Shown: piece by piece, positions 49,909-57,756 of the stretch
Layout: every line of letters begins with the position of its first letter
How positions within the stretch are numbered: the first letter of the stretch is position 1
Source of the DNA: JAMCRM01 sp035561075
GTDB taxonomy: Bacteria; Acidobacteriota; Terriglobia; Bryobacterales; Bryobacteraceae
Assembly (NCBI GenBank): GCA_035561075.1
Contig: DATMYF010000057.1
Location: 1-64,000 of the forward strand
Length of the DNA stretch: 64,000 bases
Reading direction: 5' to 3'
Translations under genes and position numbers: made by a program
Notes under the pieces: generated by a model
Told to the model about the DNA's origin: nothing
Databases searched by the model: none
What the model saw: only the letters and a program-made list of their open reading frames with translations

Positions 49909-50952
49909 ATGAGGCGCGTCACTACCTGCTTTCTCGCGACGGCATGGACTCTCTGTGCCGCCTCGGACCTGCCGGTGCGGGGGATCCACCTGATGGCCCC
50001 CAAAGCGGAAGAGGTACCGGCGGCCGTCCGGTTCATCACCGAAGGGTTGCCGAAACATGGGGTCAACCTGCTGGTAATGGAGGTTAACTACGGTTACGCG
50101 AAACGCCCGGAGGTGGCGGACCCGCAAGGGCTCGCCAGGGAGGACGCCTCCCGCCTCGTCGCGGCGTGCCGGCAGGCCGGCATCCGGCTGATCCCGATGA
50201 TTAACATGCTGGGGCACCAGTCGTGGGCCAAGAACACGCACGCGCTGCTGCGCGCGCATCCCGAGTTCGATGAAACACCGGGGCGTTATCCAGGCAATGA
50301 AGGTATCTACTGCCGTAGTTATTGCCCTTTGCACCCTAAAGTGCACGAAGTGATCTTCGATCTGATGGACGAACTCGGGGACGCCTTTGAAGCCGATGCC
50401 TTCCACGTGGGCATGGATGAAGTTTTCTTAATCGGCGAAGACGATTGCCCGCGCTGCCGCGGGCGCAACAAAGCGGAGCTATTTGCCGGGGACGTGCGTG
50501 CGCTGCACGCGCATCTGGCGAAGTCCGGCCGCCAGATGTGGATCTGGGGCGACCGCTTCATAGACGGCGAGACCACAGGTATCGGCAAATGGGAGGCCAG
50601 CACCAATGGCACTTTTGGCGCGATTCGGCAGGTGCCCAAAGACATAGTGATCTGCGACTGGCACTACGAAAAGCCGCATCCCACGGCGGCATGGTTCGCG
50701 CTGGAGGGCTTCCAGGTGGTCTCTTCGCCGTGGCGCAAGCCGGAGGTGGCATTGGGGCAATTGGAGCTGATCCGCTCGGTGCGCGCCAACAGTACCAGGC
50801 AGGTGGCGGAGCGCGCCTTGGGAGTGATGCAGACCACCTGGGGCAGCTTCGGCAACTTCCTGAAGGCCTACAACGGGGAGCCTGGCGCTCCAGCCAGCAT
50901 GGTGGAGGTAGTCGACTGCATGAAGAAGCTCTTCGCCGCCGTCAACCCTTGA
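49909..50952 (+). CDS. Exported GH20-like hexosaminidase-fold protein
   Basis: About 347 aa. A signal peptide (VTTCFLATAWTLCAAS) precedes a TIM barrel with the GH20 hallmark HVGMDEVFL, where the Asp170-Glu171 pair would serve catalysis. Other barrel stretches are LLVMEVNYGYA and NMLGHQSW. GH20 enzymes release N-acetylhexosamines, but a short single-domain form with no N-terminal module is unusual, so it could belong to a GH20-related clan. ATG 49909 or ATG 49897 both fit. It converges on rtcB with an 11-nt overlap. Confidence 0.72.
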   Translation: MRRVTTCFLATAWTLCAASDLPVRGIHLMAPKAEEVPAAVRFITEGLPKHGVNLLVMEVNYGYAKRPEVADPQGLAREDASRLVAACRQAGIRLIPMINMLGHQSWAKNTHALLRAHPEFDETPGRYPGNEGIYCRSYCPLHPKVHEVIFDLMDELGDAFEADAFHVGMDEVFLIGEDDCPRCRGRNKAELFAGDVRALHAHLAKSGRQMWIWGDRFIDGETTGIGKWEASTNGTFGAIRQVPKDIVICDWHYEKPHPTAAWFALEGFQVVSSPWRKPEVALGQLELIRSVRANSTRQVAERALGVMQTTWGSFGNFLKAYNGEPGAPASMVEVVDCMKKLFAAVNP

Positions 50953-52387
50953 TGACGCCCATGGGCCGCAGCCGCGCCACCTTGCGGGCAAGGCCGGCCT
51001 GGTGCACCACTTCGATGACGGCGTCCACGTCCTTGTAAGCGTCCGGCAGTTCTTCGAGGATGCCGTCCCTGGTTTCGCTGCGTACCAGGATGCCGGCTTC
51101 TTCGAGCTTGCGCGTTTCGGTGCGCGCATCGCGGCCCTTCCGGACGGCGGTGCGGGAGAGCAGGCGCCCCGCGCCGTGGCACACGCTGCCGAAGGTTTCC
51201 CGCATGGCGCCCTCGGCTCCGGCGAGCACCCAGGACGCCGTCCCCATGCTGCCCGGGATGAAAACCGGCTGTCCGATTTCGCGGTACTCCGGGGGCATCT
51301 CGCGGTGCCCGGGGGCGAAAGCACGGGTGGCGCCCTTGCGGTGCACCAGTACCTCGCGTTTACGCCCGTCCACTTCATAACGCTCGCGCTTCGCAATGTT
51401 GTGGCAAACGTCGTAGATGAGATCGAGGCGCGCGCTGTCGCCGAAGACACGGCGAAACGCCCCCCGGAGAAAGTGCAAAATGCCCTGGCGATTGGCCCAC
51501 GCGAAGTTGGCCGCCGCAGCCATGGCACCCAGATATGCCTGCCCCTCCGGCGAACGTATGGGCGCGCAGGCGAGCTGCCGGTCGGGCAGCGTGATCCCGT
51601 AGCGCGGCATCACTTTGTTCATCTGCGCCACGTAATCCGTGCAGACCTGATGGCCGAGGCCGCGCGAGCCGGAGTGGATGAGCACGACGACCTGCCCCTC
51701 CCCGATGCCCATCGCCTGCGCGGCGCGCTGGTCCTCTACCGACTCCACGTACTGCACCTCGAGAAAGTGATTGCCGCTGCCGAGAGTGGCGAGCTGCGGG
51801 AGTCCGCGTTCCTTCGCGCGTTCGGAGACCGCCGCGGTGTCGGCACCTTCGAGCGCGCCCCCGGCTTCGGCGAAGCGCGCGTCGCGCTCCTCCCCGTAGC
51901 CGTTCTCCACCATCCAGCGGGCGCCGCGTTCGAGCACCCGGTCGAGCTGCTTGCGGTCGATCTTTACGAAGCCGGAGCCGCCAGTGCCGCAAGGTACGTC
52001 ACGAAACACCTGGTTCACGAGGTCGCGGATACGGGGGCGCACGTCTGCGGCGGTGAGGGTAGAGCGGACGAGCCGCACCCCGCAATTTATATCGAAGCCC
52101 ACACCACCGGGCGAGACCACACCGCCCTCGTCGGGGTCCATAGCGGCTACCCCACCGATGGGGAAGCCGTACCCCTGGTGGATATCGGGCATGGCGAGGC
52201 TTGGCCCCACGATGCCCGGGAGGGTGGCCACGTTCATGGCCTGTTCGAGCGAGAGGTCGCGCCGGATCTGTTCGATAAGGGCTTCGCTGCCGTAGACCAC
52301 CACGTGGGTGCGCATGCCGCGCCGCTCGTCGCGAGGAATGCGATATCGCCACGGGTCGATTGCTTCCAGGTGGATTGCCCCGGGCAT
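50942..52387 (-). CDS. rtcB: RNA-splicing ligase RtcB
   Basis: 481-aa RtcB, which ligates RNA 3'-phosphate (or 2',3'-cyclic phosphate) to 5'-OH ends using GTP and Mn. Metal- and guanylate-binding motifs are visible: VGFDINCGVRL, TLGSGNHFLEVQ, LIHSGSRGLGHQV, and the GMP-accepting His in SVCHGAGRLLSRT. The archease gene begins a nucleotide or two upstream of its start, so the pair is cotranscribed. No rtcA or rtcR is in the window. The 3' end overlaps the convergent GH20-like gene by 11 nt. Confidence 0.95.
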   Translation of the reverse strand: MPGAIHLEAIDPWRYRIPRDERRGMRTHVVVYGSEALIEQIRRDLSLEQAMNVATLPGIVGPSLAMPDIHQGYGFPIGGVAAMDPDEGGVVSPGGVGFDINCGVRLVRSTLTAADVRPRIRDLVNQVFRDVPCGTGGSGFVKIDRKQLDRVLERGARWMVENGYGEERDARFAEAGGALEGADTAAVSERAKERGLPQLATLGSGNHFLEVQYVESVEDQRAAQAMGIGEGQVVVLIHSGSRGLGHQVCTDYVAQMNKVMPRYGITLPDRQLACAPIRSPEGQAYLGAMAAAANFAWANRQGILHFLRGAFRRVFGDSARLDLIYDVCHNIAKRERYEVDGRKREVLVHRKGATRAFAPGHREMPPEYREIGQPVFIPGSMGTASWVLAGAEGAMRETFGSVCHGAGRLLSRTAVRKGRDARTETRKLEEAGILVRSETRDGILEELPDAYKDVDAVIEVVHQAGLARKVARLRPMGVIKG

Positions 52388-52388
52388 G

Positions 52389-52802
52389 TCAGATATCCAG
52401 ATACACTTCCGCCACCCAGCCCTCGGGCGTTTCGTCCACCTTCAACTGGTGCCAGGTGACAGCCTTCACCACCATCAGCGCCGGATGCCGCTCCGGATCG
52501 CGCGGCTCGCCGAAGCCGATGGCCGAGATGGAAGTGGGATCGATGGCGTCAATTTGAAACTCGCCTAGCGCGACGCGCTTGCCGTCGTACCAATACAGGA
52601 CTTCGTTGAGCCAGTTGACGAGCAGGGATTCGTAATCGGAACCTTCGGCGGAAAGGCGGAACTGCTCCCGCGGAGTCACATTGTCGAGCACCGAGGCGAT
52701 CGAGAGCATGGCTTTCGCGGCGTTCGCGAACAACTCCGCCACCGTACCGCCGCGAGTGCGGAACCCGATGTCCGCGGGGTGTTCGAGGAGCTCAAAATCC
52801 AT
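52389..52802 (-). CDS. Archease, RtcB activator
   Basis: 137-aa archease. It helps RtcB turn over by promoting guanylation. The N-terminus DFELLEHPADIGFRTRG holds the conserved HPADIG stretch, and SDYESLLVNWLNEVLYWYDG is also typical; the metal-binding acids sit in these motifs. ATG 52802 is preferred; a longer frame to 52838 would read through the repeat at 52808-52856. It ends 1 nt before rtcB begins. Confidence 0.92.
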   Translation of the reverse strand: MDFELLEHPADIGFRTRGGTVAELFANAAKAMLSIASVLDNVTPREQFRLSAEGSDYESLLVNWLNEVLYWYDGKRVALGEFQIDAIDPTSISAIGFGEPRDPERHPALMVVKAVTWHQLKVDETPEGWVAEVYLDI

Positions 52803-52807
52803 ATACT

Positions 52808-52856
52808 GGCCGCGAATGAACGTGCTATTTGCGTTCATTCGCGTTCATTCGCGGCC
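52808..52856. repeat. Nested inverted and direct repeat upstream of archease
   Basis: A perfect 15-bp inverted repeat, GGCCGCGAATGAACG at 52808-52822 and CGTTCATTCGCGGCC at 52842-52856. Within the loop a second copy of the right arm, CGTTCATTCGCG at 52832-52843, can pair with the left arm instead (12 bp). GCGTTCATTC is therefore directly repeated at 52831-52840 and 52841-52850. It lies between the Gfo/Idh stop (52864) and the archease start and can form two alternative hairpins. Confidence 0.75.
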
Positions 52857-52863
52857 CAAATCT

Positions 52864-53976
52864 CTACGCCACGTCCTTCCAGGCACGCTCGCGGCCGGCG
52901 TAGATCGCTTCGCGGGCCATGATCGCGGTAAGGGTAGCCTCTACGGCCGCCGGGGCGCCGTTTTCGATTTTCCCCGTACGCGCGCCAGCTATGAAATCGT
53001 TCACAGCGTCCTCGGTGATGTCGTACTTCGTGGCGACCTGCACGGGCTTACCGCCATTGTAGAGTGTGTAGCCCTGACGGGATGTGGTGATGGATCCCTT
53101 CTCGCACAGGAACGTCTCGGAAATGTCGCGGAAACCACCGGCGGAGAACTGGTTGGCGCTATACGTGAAGACCGTCCCATCGGGGAACCAGAAGGTGGCC
53201 GCCAGATTATCCATGATGTTCCCGATGTCCTTGCGGACCGCCCGCCCGCCGTACCCGCAGGCCTTCACGGGGTGGGAGCCCATGAACCAGTTCACCACGT
53301 CGAGATTATGGCAATCCTGTTCCACAATGATGTCGCCGCCGAGTTCTTTGTAGAACAGCCAGTTGCGCATCTTCTCTTCGCTGGCGGGGTGGCCGGTGCG
53401 GACGGGCAGGCCGCCGCCGAGCCATGCGGCGCGTACCATCTTGATGGCGCCGAGCTCGCCGGACTTCACGATCTCGTATGCCTTCTTGTATTCCTTGCCG
53501 TAGCGCTGCTGGTAATCGACGCTGATGCGCTTGGTGGGGTCGGCCTTCTTCGAGGCTTCGAGCACGCGCTTGCAGCCGGCGGGATCCACACCCGCGGGCT
53601 TTTCCATGAAGATGTGCTTGCGCGACTTCACGGCGGCTTCGAAGTGCTCCGGGTGGAGGTAGGGCGGAGTGGCGATGTAGACGGCATCCACGTTACTGGC
53701 CAGCAGTTCGTGGTAATTTTTAAATTTTCGCGCGCCGGAGAATTTCTGGCCCGCGGCCTCGAGTTGGTCGTCGTAGATGTCGCAGATGGCTGCGATTTTG
53801 GCGAACTCGTTGCGTGCAAAGATGCCGCTTATCGCGACGCCGCGGCGTCCGCTCCCGATCAGCCCTACCGACAGCGCGGAATTGGCCTGGGAACCGCGAA
53901 CCAGTTCGGGTTTCACGATGGTGAAGCCAAGGGTGGCGGCCGCAACGAAGTCGCGGCGAGTGGTATTGGCGCTCAT
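52864..53976 (-). CDS. Tat-exported Gfo/Idh/MocA oxidoreductase
   Basis: 370-aa NAD(P)-dependent sugar oxidoreductase. Twin-arginine signal TTRRDFVAAATLGFTIVKPE, Rossmann motif LSVGLIGSGRRGVAISG, and the catalytic Lys in MEKPAGVDPAG. The C-terminal alpha/beta domain includes DIIVEQDCHNLDVVNWFMG with the conserved His. GGAG lies just before ATG 53976. It is divergent from a sugar isomerase gene, a pairing seen often in acidobacterial sugar-use loci. The substrate is unknown. Confidence 0.88.
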   Translation of the reverse strand: MSANTTRRDFVAAATLGFTIVKPELVRGSQANSALSVGLIGSGRRGVAISGIFARNEFAKIAAICDIYDDQLEAAGQKFSGARKFKNYHELLASNVDAVYIATPPYLHPEHFEAAVKSRKHIFMEKPAGVDPAGCKRVLEASKKADPTKRISVDYQQRYGKEYKKAYEIVKSGELGAIKMVRAAWLGGGLPVRTGHPASEEKMRNWLFYKELGGDIIVEQDCHNLDVVNWFMGSHPVKACGYGGRAVRKDIGNIMDNLAATFWFPDGTVFTYSANQFSAGGFRDISETFLCEKGSITTSRQGYTLYNGGKPVQVATKYDITEDAVNDFIAGARTGKIENGAPAAVEATLTAIMAREAIYAGRERAWKDVA

Positions 53977-54077
53977 AAGTCTCCTGGATTTCCACTCCAG
54001 TTTAGTACAGGGCACGCTACACGGGCCGGGTTACCCGACACCCGGGTTATAATGATCGGGTTTGGGGGTACCCCAGT
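53977..54077. promoter_or_regulatory. Divergent promoter region with repeats
   Basis: A perfect TATAAT lies at 54048-54053, 24 nt before ATG 54078. CCGGGTTA occurs at 54026-54033 and 54042-54049, and TCGGGTTT follows at 54056-54063, 14-16 nt apart. GGGGTACCCC at 54065-54074 is a perfect palindrome ending 3 nt before the start codon. No good -35 is seen. The repeats overlapping the -10 suggest an operator. Confidence 0.55.
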
Positions 54078-54971
54078 ATGGTCACGCGACGGAGTTTCTT
54101 TCAGACCGCGGCCGTTTTCGCCGGATTGCCTATGAGCTACCAGTTCCGCCATGCGATGTGCAACGAGGCTTATGAGAAACGCCCCTTCGCCGAAACCTGC
54201 CGGTCCATCCGGAAGGCCGGCTATACAGGGATAGAGATCGCGCCGTTCACCGTGGCGGAGGACCCCGCATCCATCACCTCAGCCCAGCGCCGCGAGTACC
54301 GCTCGGTCATCGAGAGCGAAGGGCTTCGATTCGCCGGACTGCACTGGCTGATGGTGAGCCCCAAGGGCCTCCATGTGACGACCCCGGACAAAGCGCTACG
54401 CCAGCGAAGCTGGGGGCACATCCGCAATCTGGTGGACCTCTGTGCCGACCTCGGCCCGGACGGCATCATGGTGTTCGGCTCCCCCAAGCAGCGCGAGACC
54501 ACCGGCGGGCTGACCCGCGAACAGGCCACACGCAATTTCGTGGAGGGCCTGGCGGGGGTGGCGCCGCACGCCGGCGAACGCGGCGTGAAGATCCTGATCG
54601 AGGCGCTGCCGCCCAACCAGTGCGACGTCATCCTGACGCTCGAGGAGGCGGTTTCCCTGGTGCGGGAGATCAACCACCCGGCGGTCCAGACCATGTTCGA
54701 CACCCACAACGCCATCGATGAGAAGGAACCGCACGCGCAACTGGTGGACAAGTACTTCCAGTACATCCGCCACGTGCATGTGAACGAAATGGACGGGCGC
54801 CATTGCGGCACGGGCAACTACGACTTCAAACCCGTGCTCGGGGTGCTGCGCCGCCGCAACTATGCGGGATGGGTATCGCTCGAGGCCTTCGACTTTAAGC
54901 CCGGGGCGGAAACCATCGCCAACGAATCGCTGCGTTATCTCGAATCCGAAATCGCCAAACTACCCGCATGA
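54078..54971 (+). CDS. Exported sugar phosphate isomerase/epimerase (TIM barrel)
   Basis: 297 aa. The N-terminus MVTRRSFFQTAAVFAGLPM resembles a short Tat signal. The barrel carries AP_endonuc_2-type metal ligands: IEIAPFTVAE, FGSPKQRETTGG, ILIEALPPNQ, FDTHNAIDEKE, HVHVNEMDG and VSLEAFDF. It resembles hydroxypyruvate isomerase or ketose epimerase relatives. The stop overlaps the epimerase gene as ATGA. The Gfo/Idh partner lies divergently upstream. Confidence 0.85.
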   Translation: MVTRRSFFQTAAVFAGLPMSYQFRHAMCNEAYEKRPFAETCRSIRKAGYTGIEIAPFTVAEDPASITSAQRREYRSVIESEGLRFAGLHWLMVSPKGLHVTTPDKALRQRSWGHIRNLVDLCADLGPDGIMVFGSPKQRETTGGLTREQATRNFVEGLAGVAPHAGERGVKILIEALPPNQCDVILTLEEAVSLVREINHPAVQTMFDTHNAIDEKEPHAQLVDKYFQYIRHVHVNEMDGRHCGTGNYDFKPVLGVLRRRNYAGWVSLEAFDFKPGAETIANESLRYLESEIAKLPA

Positions 54972-55915
54972 GCAAGTACATTGTGACCGGAGGGGCGGGC
55001 TTCATCGGCTCCGCCCTGGTAAGAGGCCTGTTGCGCGAGGGCGCCACCCAGGTGGTGGTGATCGATAATCTCCTGACAGGGCACGAAGAGAATCTCGAAG
55101 AAGTGCGCCAGTGCGTGGATTTCCAGCCGGCCGATATTCGCCGGTATGACGAAATCGCGCCGCTGATGCGCGGGGCCGACGTGGTGTTCCACGAGGCGGC
55201 TATCCCGTCCGTACCGCGCTCGATTAAAGACCCCGTGCCGTCGCATGAAGTGAACATCGACGGCACCTTCAACGTGCTGCGCGCAGCGGCCGAGGGCGGT
55301 GTGCGGCGCGTGGTCTATGCCGCCTCGTCCTCCGCCTACGGCGATACGCCCGTGCTGCCGAAGGTGGAAACGATGACACCGCGGCCGAAATCGCCCTATG
55401 CGCTTCAGAAGCTGGTGGGGGAGTATTACTGCAACATCTACGCCAGCGTGTTCGGCATCGAGACGGTGGCGCTGCGGTACTTCAACGTCTACGGTCCGCG
55501 GCAGGACCCGTCGAGTCCTTACTCGGGCGTGCTCTCGGTGTTCATAAAGGCAATCCTCGAGCGGCGCACCCCCACCATCTTCGGGGATGGCGAGCACTCC
55601 CGCGACTTCACGTATGTGGAGGATGTGGTGGCCCTGAACCTGAAGGCGGCGCGCGCGGACGGCGTTTCCGGCAACATGTATAACGGCGGCAACGGCGGGC
55701 GGGTGACGCTGAACCATGCATGGGAGTTGCTGCAAGGGTTTGAGGGAGTGCGGATTGAGCCCATTTATGGTCCACCGCGCGAGGGCGACGTGCGGGACTC
55801 CCAGGCGGACACCACCGCGGCGGTAAGGGACCTCGGTCACGCACCGCGCTACAGCTTCGAGGAAGGCCTGCGGCTTACGCTCGAGTGGTACCGGGGAGCA
55901 GGAGACAGGGGATAG
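54968..55915 (+). CDS. NAD-dependent nucleotide-sugar epimerase, GalE/WbpP-like
   Basis: 315-aa short-chain dehydrogenase/epimerase. Rossmann TGGAGFIGSALVRG, the catalytic Ser region AASSSAYG, and Tyr/Lys in SPYALQKLVGEYY. Conserved RYFNVYGPRQDP and FGDGEHSRDFTYVEDVV place it with UDP-glucose or UDP-N-acetylglucosamine 4-epimerases. It overlaps the sugar isomerase by 4 nt and ends at a GC-rich stem-loop. Confidence 0.9.
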   Translation: MSKYIVTGGAGFIGSALVRGLLREGATQVVVIDNLLTGHEENLEEVRQCVDFQPADIRRYDEIAPLMRGADVVFHEAAIPSVPRSIKDPVPSHEVNIDGTFNVLRAAAEGGVRRVVYAASSSAYGDTPVLPKVETMTPRPKSPYALQKLVGEYYCNIYASVFGIETVALRYFNVYGPRQDPSSPYSGVLSVFIKAILERRTPTIFGDGEHSRDFTYVEDVVALNLKAARADGVSGNMYNGGNGGRVTLNHAWELLQGFEGVRIEPIYGPPREGDVRDSQADTTAAVRDLGHAPRYSFEEGLRLTLEWYRGAGDRG

Positions 55916-55925
55916 AGATGGGAGA

Positions 55926-55950
55926 TAGGGGGGTGTGGTGCGCCCCCCTA
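55926..55950. terminator. GC-rich stem-loop between convergent genes
   Basis: TAGGGGGG at 55926-55933 pairs with CCCCCCTA at 55943-55950 over a 9-nt loop. It sits 11 nt after the epimerase stop and 12 nt before the end of the convergent beta-barrel gene. It lacks a T-tract, so bidirectional use is inferred from position. Confidence 0.6.
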
Positions 55951-55961
55951 CCTCGCGAGCC

Positions 55962-56930
55962 TTACTGCCACTTCGGATACCAGCGCATACCCACGAAGGC
56001 TCCGGAGAGGGTGGCGCGCATGAACTGCTCTTCCCTGGGCGACGTCTTGAAGTGGAAGGCCTTGGCTCCGAACACGAACTCGTACTGCCCTTTGCGATAA
56101 GCGCCGAACGCCTCCGCGTCCACCAGCGCGGGCCGGTTCGGAAGCGCAAATCCCGACGCCTTGGCTTCCACGCGGAAATTTCTTGAAACAAATTTCTCGA
56201 TACCCAACCCGAAGCTCGGGTAGATGAACCAGTTGGTCCCGTACACGTCGGTGGTGAGGATATTCTCGTCCTCGTCTTGGGTAGGATTCAGGGGAGCGTC
56301 AATCACGTAACGCATGCTGACGAACTGTACTTCCCAGAGGGTCTTCAGCCGGAAGCCTTTGTAGGTCACCGGGAAGGGCCAGGAGACATAGTCTAACGAG
56401 AGTTTCGCGTTGTGCAGGGTATACCCGGTGCTGAGGTAGTCGCCCTTGCTATAGCCGGTGCCGAAAACGGAGGTATTGTCTATGGCGGTCGTATTACCGC
56501 TGCCCCGCGTACGGAAATAGGAGATCCGTACGGTGTGCTGACCTCCGCCGGGCAGGCTCAGCATCACGCCGGGCACAGACTGCCAGTCTTTTTTCGGGAA
56601 ATCGATATTGGCGCTGGTGCGTTCGATTGCCCCGGAACCGGTTCGCATTTTCGGTTGCGCAGGGCTCATCCAGTAGAAGAGAGCCACTGAGGGGACCCCG
56701 TCGCTCGTGTAGGCACGCTCGGAGACGTCATCCTTCTGCTCCGGCTGCACAGCCTGTGCCGCGCTGGCTTGCGGGGCCGGCGTTTGGGCGGCCTTGGGGG
56801 CTTCCAACTGGCCGGGTTGCGGGGCCTGCGCCTGCTCCTCCGCCCGGCTTTGCCATGTGCCGCACAGCAACACCAGTGAAGCCAGTAACACAGTCTTCGA
56901 ACCGCCGAAAGAGAATGACCAAAACTTCAT
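55962..56930 (-). CDS. Outer-membrane beta-barrel candidate
   Basis: 322 aa. A signal peptide (KTVLLASLVLLCGTWQSRA) is followed by an Ala/Pro/Gln linker (about 30-65), then alternating hydrophobic/polar beta strands (HTVRISYFRTRG, LSLDYVSWPF, FRVEAKASGFALP, QYEFVFGAKAFHF). It ends RATLSGAFVGMRWYPKWQ, an aromatic-rich C-terminal strand typical of outer-membrane barrels. No named family is recognised. Confidence 0.7.
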   Translation of the reverse strand: MKFWSFSFGGSKTVLLASLVLLCGTWQSRAEEQAQAPQPGQLEAPKAAQTPAPQASAAQAVQPEQKDDVSERAYTSDGVPSVALFYWMSPAQPKMRTGSGAIERTSANIDFPKKDWQSVPGVMLSLPGGGQHTVRISYFRTRGSGNTTAIDNTSVFGTGYSKGDYLSTGYTLHNAKLSLDYVSWPFPVTYKGFRLKTLWEVQFVSMRYVIDAPLNPTQDEDENILTTDVYGTNWFIYPSFGLGIEKFVSRNFRVEAKASGFALPNRPALVDAEAFGAYRKGQYEFVFGAKAFHFKTSPREEQFMRATLSGAFVGMRWYPKWQ

Positions 56931-57006
56931 AGGACTCCGTGAAAGAACTGATACTTTATCATTCTTAACCCAGGAGGCCGCAAGCAGTTGCGCGCGAGCG
57001 CCGCGG

Positions 57007-57756
57007 TCAGGCGGTTTTTCGGGCCAGCCAGAATGTGCGGTACCCGCGGCGGTAGAGCGGGTTGCCTTTGAAGAACGGAGCGGCGTCGCGTGCGCGGACC
57101 CGGTCGAAGCCTGCGTCGCTCAGGACAGCGCGGATCTCGGCGGAGGTCCAGCAAACCTGCTCGATTCGCTCGTGTCCGCGTTCCCACAAGCGCCCTTTCT
57201 GAACGAAGACGTGCGCGTCGGCAAAGGCTTTGTCGCGGCGCCGGTCGTAACCGCCACGCATCAGCAGCAAGAGGCCCGGTTTTTCGGTGAACCACGTCAC
57301 CGGCCAGATCTTTTCGAATGCCAGGCGATTATTGGCGTCGAAATAAAACCACCCGCCGGGACGCAGCGCGCGGGCGACGGCTCGCGCAACCAGCGGAAGG
57401 TCCGCTTTGCGGGGTACGTGATTGATGGCGTCGAACTCGCAGGTTACCAAGTCCACCGGCTCCGGCAGACGGAAGCGCCGCATATCGGCTTCGATGATCT
57501 CAACGGGCAGGCGGGCACGCCGCGCCTTCTTGCGGGCCAGCTCGCACATGGTGGGGGAGAGATCCACGGCGAATACCCGGATACCCGTGCGCGCCAGTTC
57601 CAGTGCCGTGGTGCCGGTGCCGCACGCGAGATCGCAAGCGGAGCCGACATGGGGCAGAATCGCACCGAGCATTCGGTCGCGCGCTGCCGCTCCCCAGGAA
57701 GCCGTCCCTTCGAACAGTGCATCGTAGTGTCTGGCGAGCAGCGTGTAGACGGTCAT
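57007..57756 (-). CDS. Class I SAM-dependent methyltransferase
   Basis: 249-aa soluble methyltransferase. SAM motif I is CDLACGTGTTALELARTG, motif II is RVFAVDLSPTM and motif III covers DLVTCEFDAINHVPRKADLP. A Gly-rich ALRPGGWFYFDANN strand precedes the cap. Broad family; substrate unknown. Its start overlaps the 3' end of ftcD by 4 nt, so it may belong to the histidine-degradation unit by position only. Confidence 0.85.
   Translation of the reverse strand: MTVYTLLARHYDALFEGTASWGAAARDRMLGAILPHVGSACDLACGTGTTALELARTGIRVFAVDLSPTMCELARKKARRARLPVEIIEADMRRFRLPEPVDLVTCEFDAINHVPRKADLPLVARAVARALRPGGWFYFDANNRLAFEKIWPVTWFTEKPGLLLLMRGGYDRRRDKAFADAHVFVQKGRLWERGHERIEQVCWTSAEIRAVLSDAGFDRVRARDAAPFFKGNPLYRRGYRTFWLARKTA

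Noticed and set aside
51002..52459. Plus-strand ORF of 485 codons opposite rtcB
   Set aside because: The minus strand is a clear RtcB with all metal motifs; the plus frame has no recognisable fold.
52808..52856. CRISPR-like repeat
   Set aside because: Only two short direct copies without spacers and no cas genes; better read as a nested inverted repeat.
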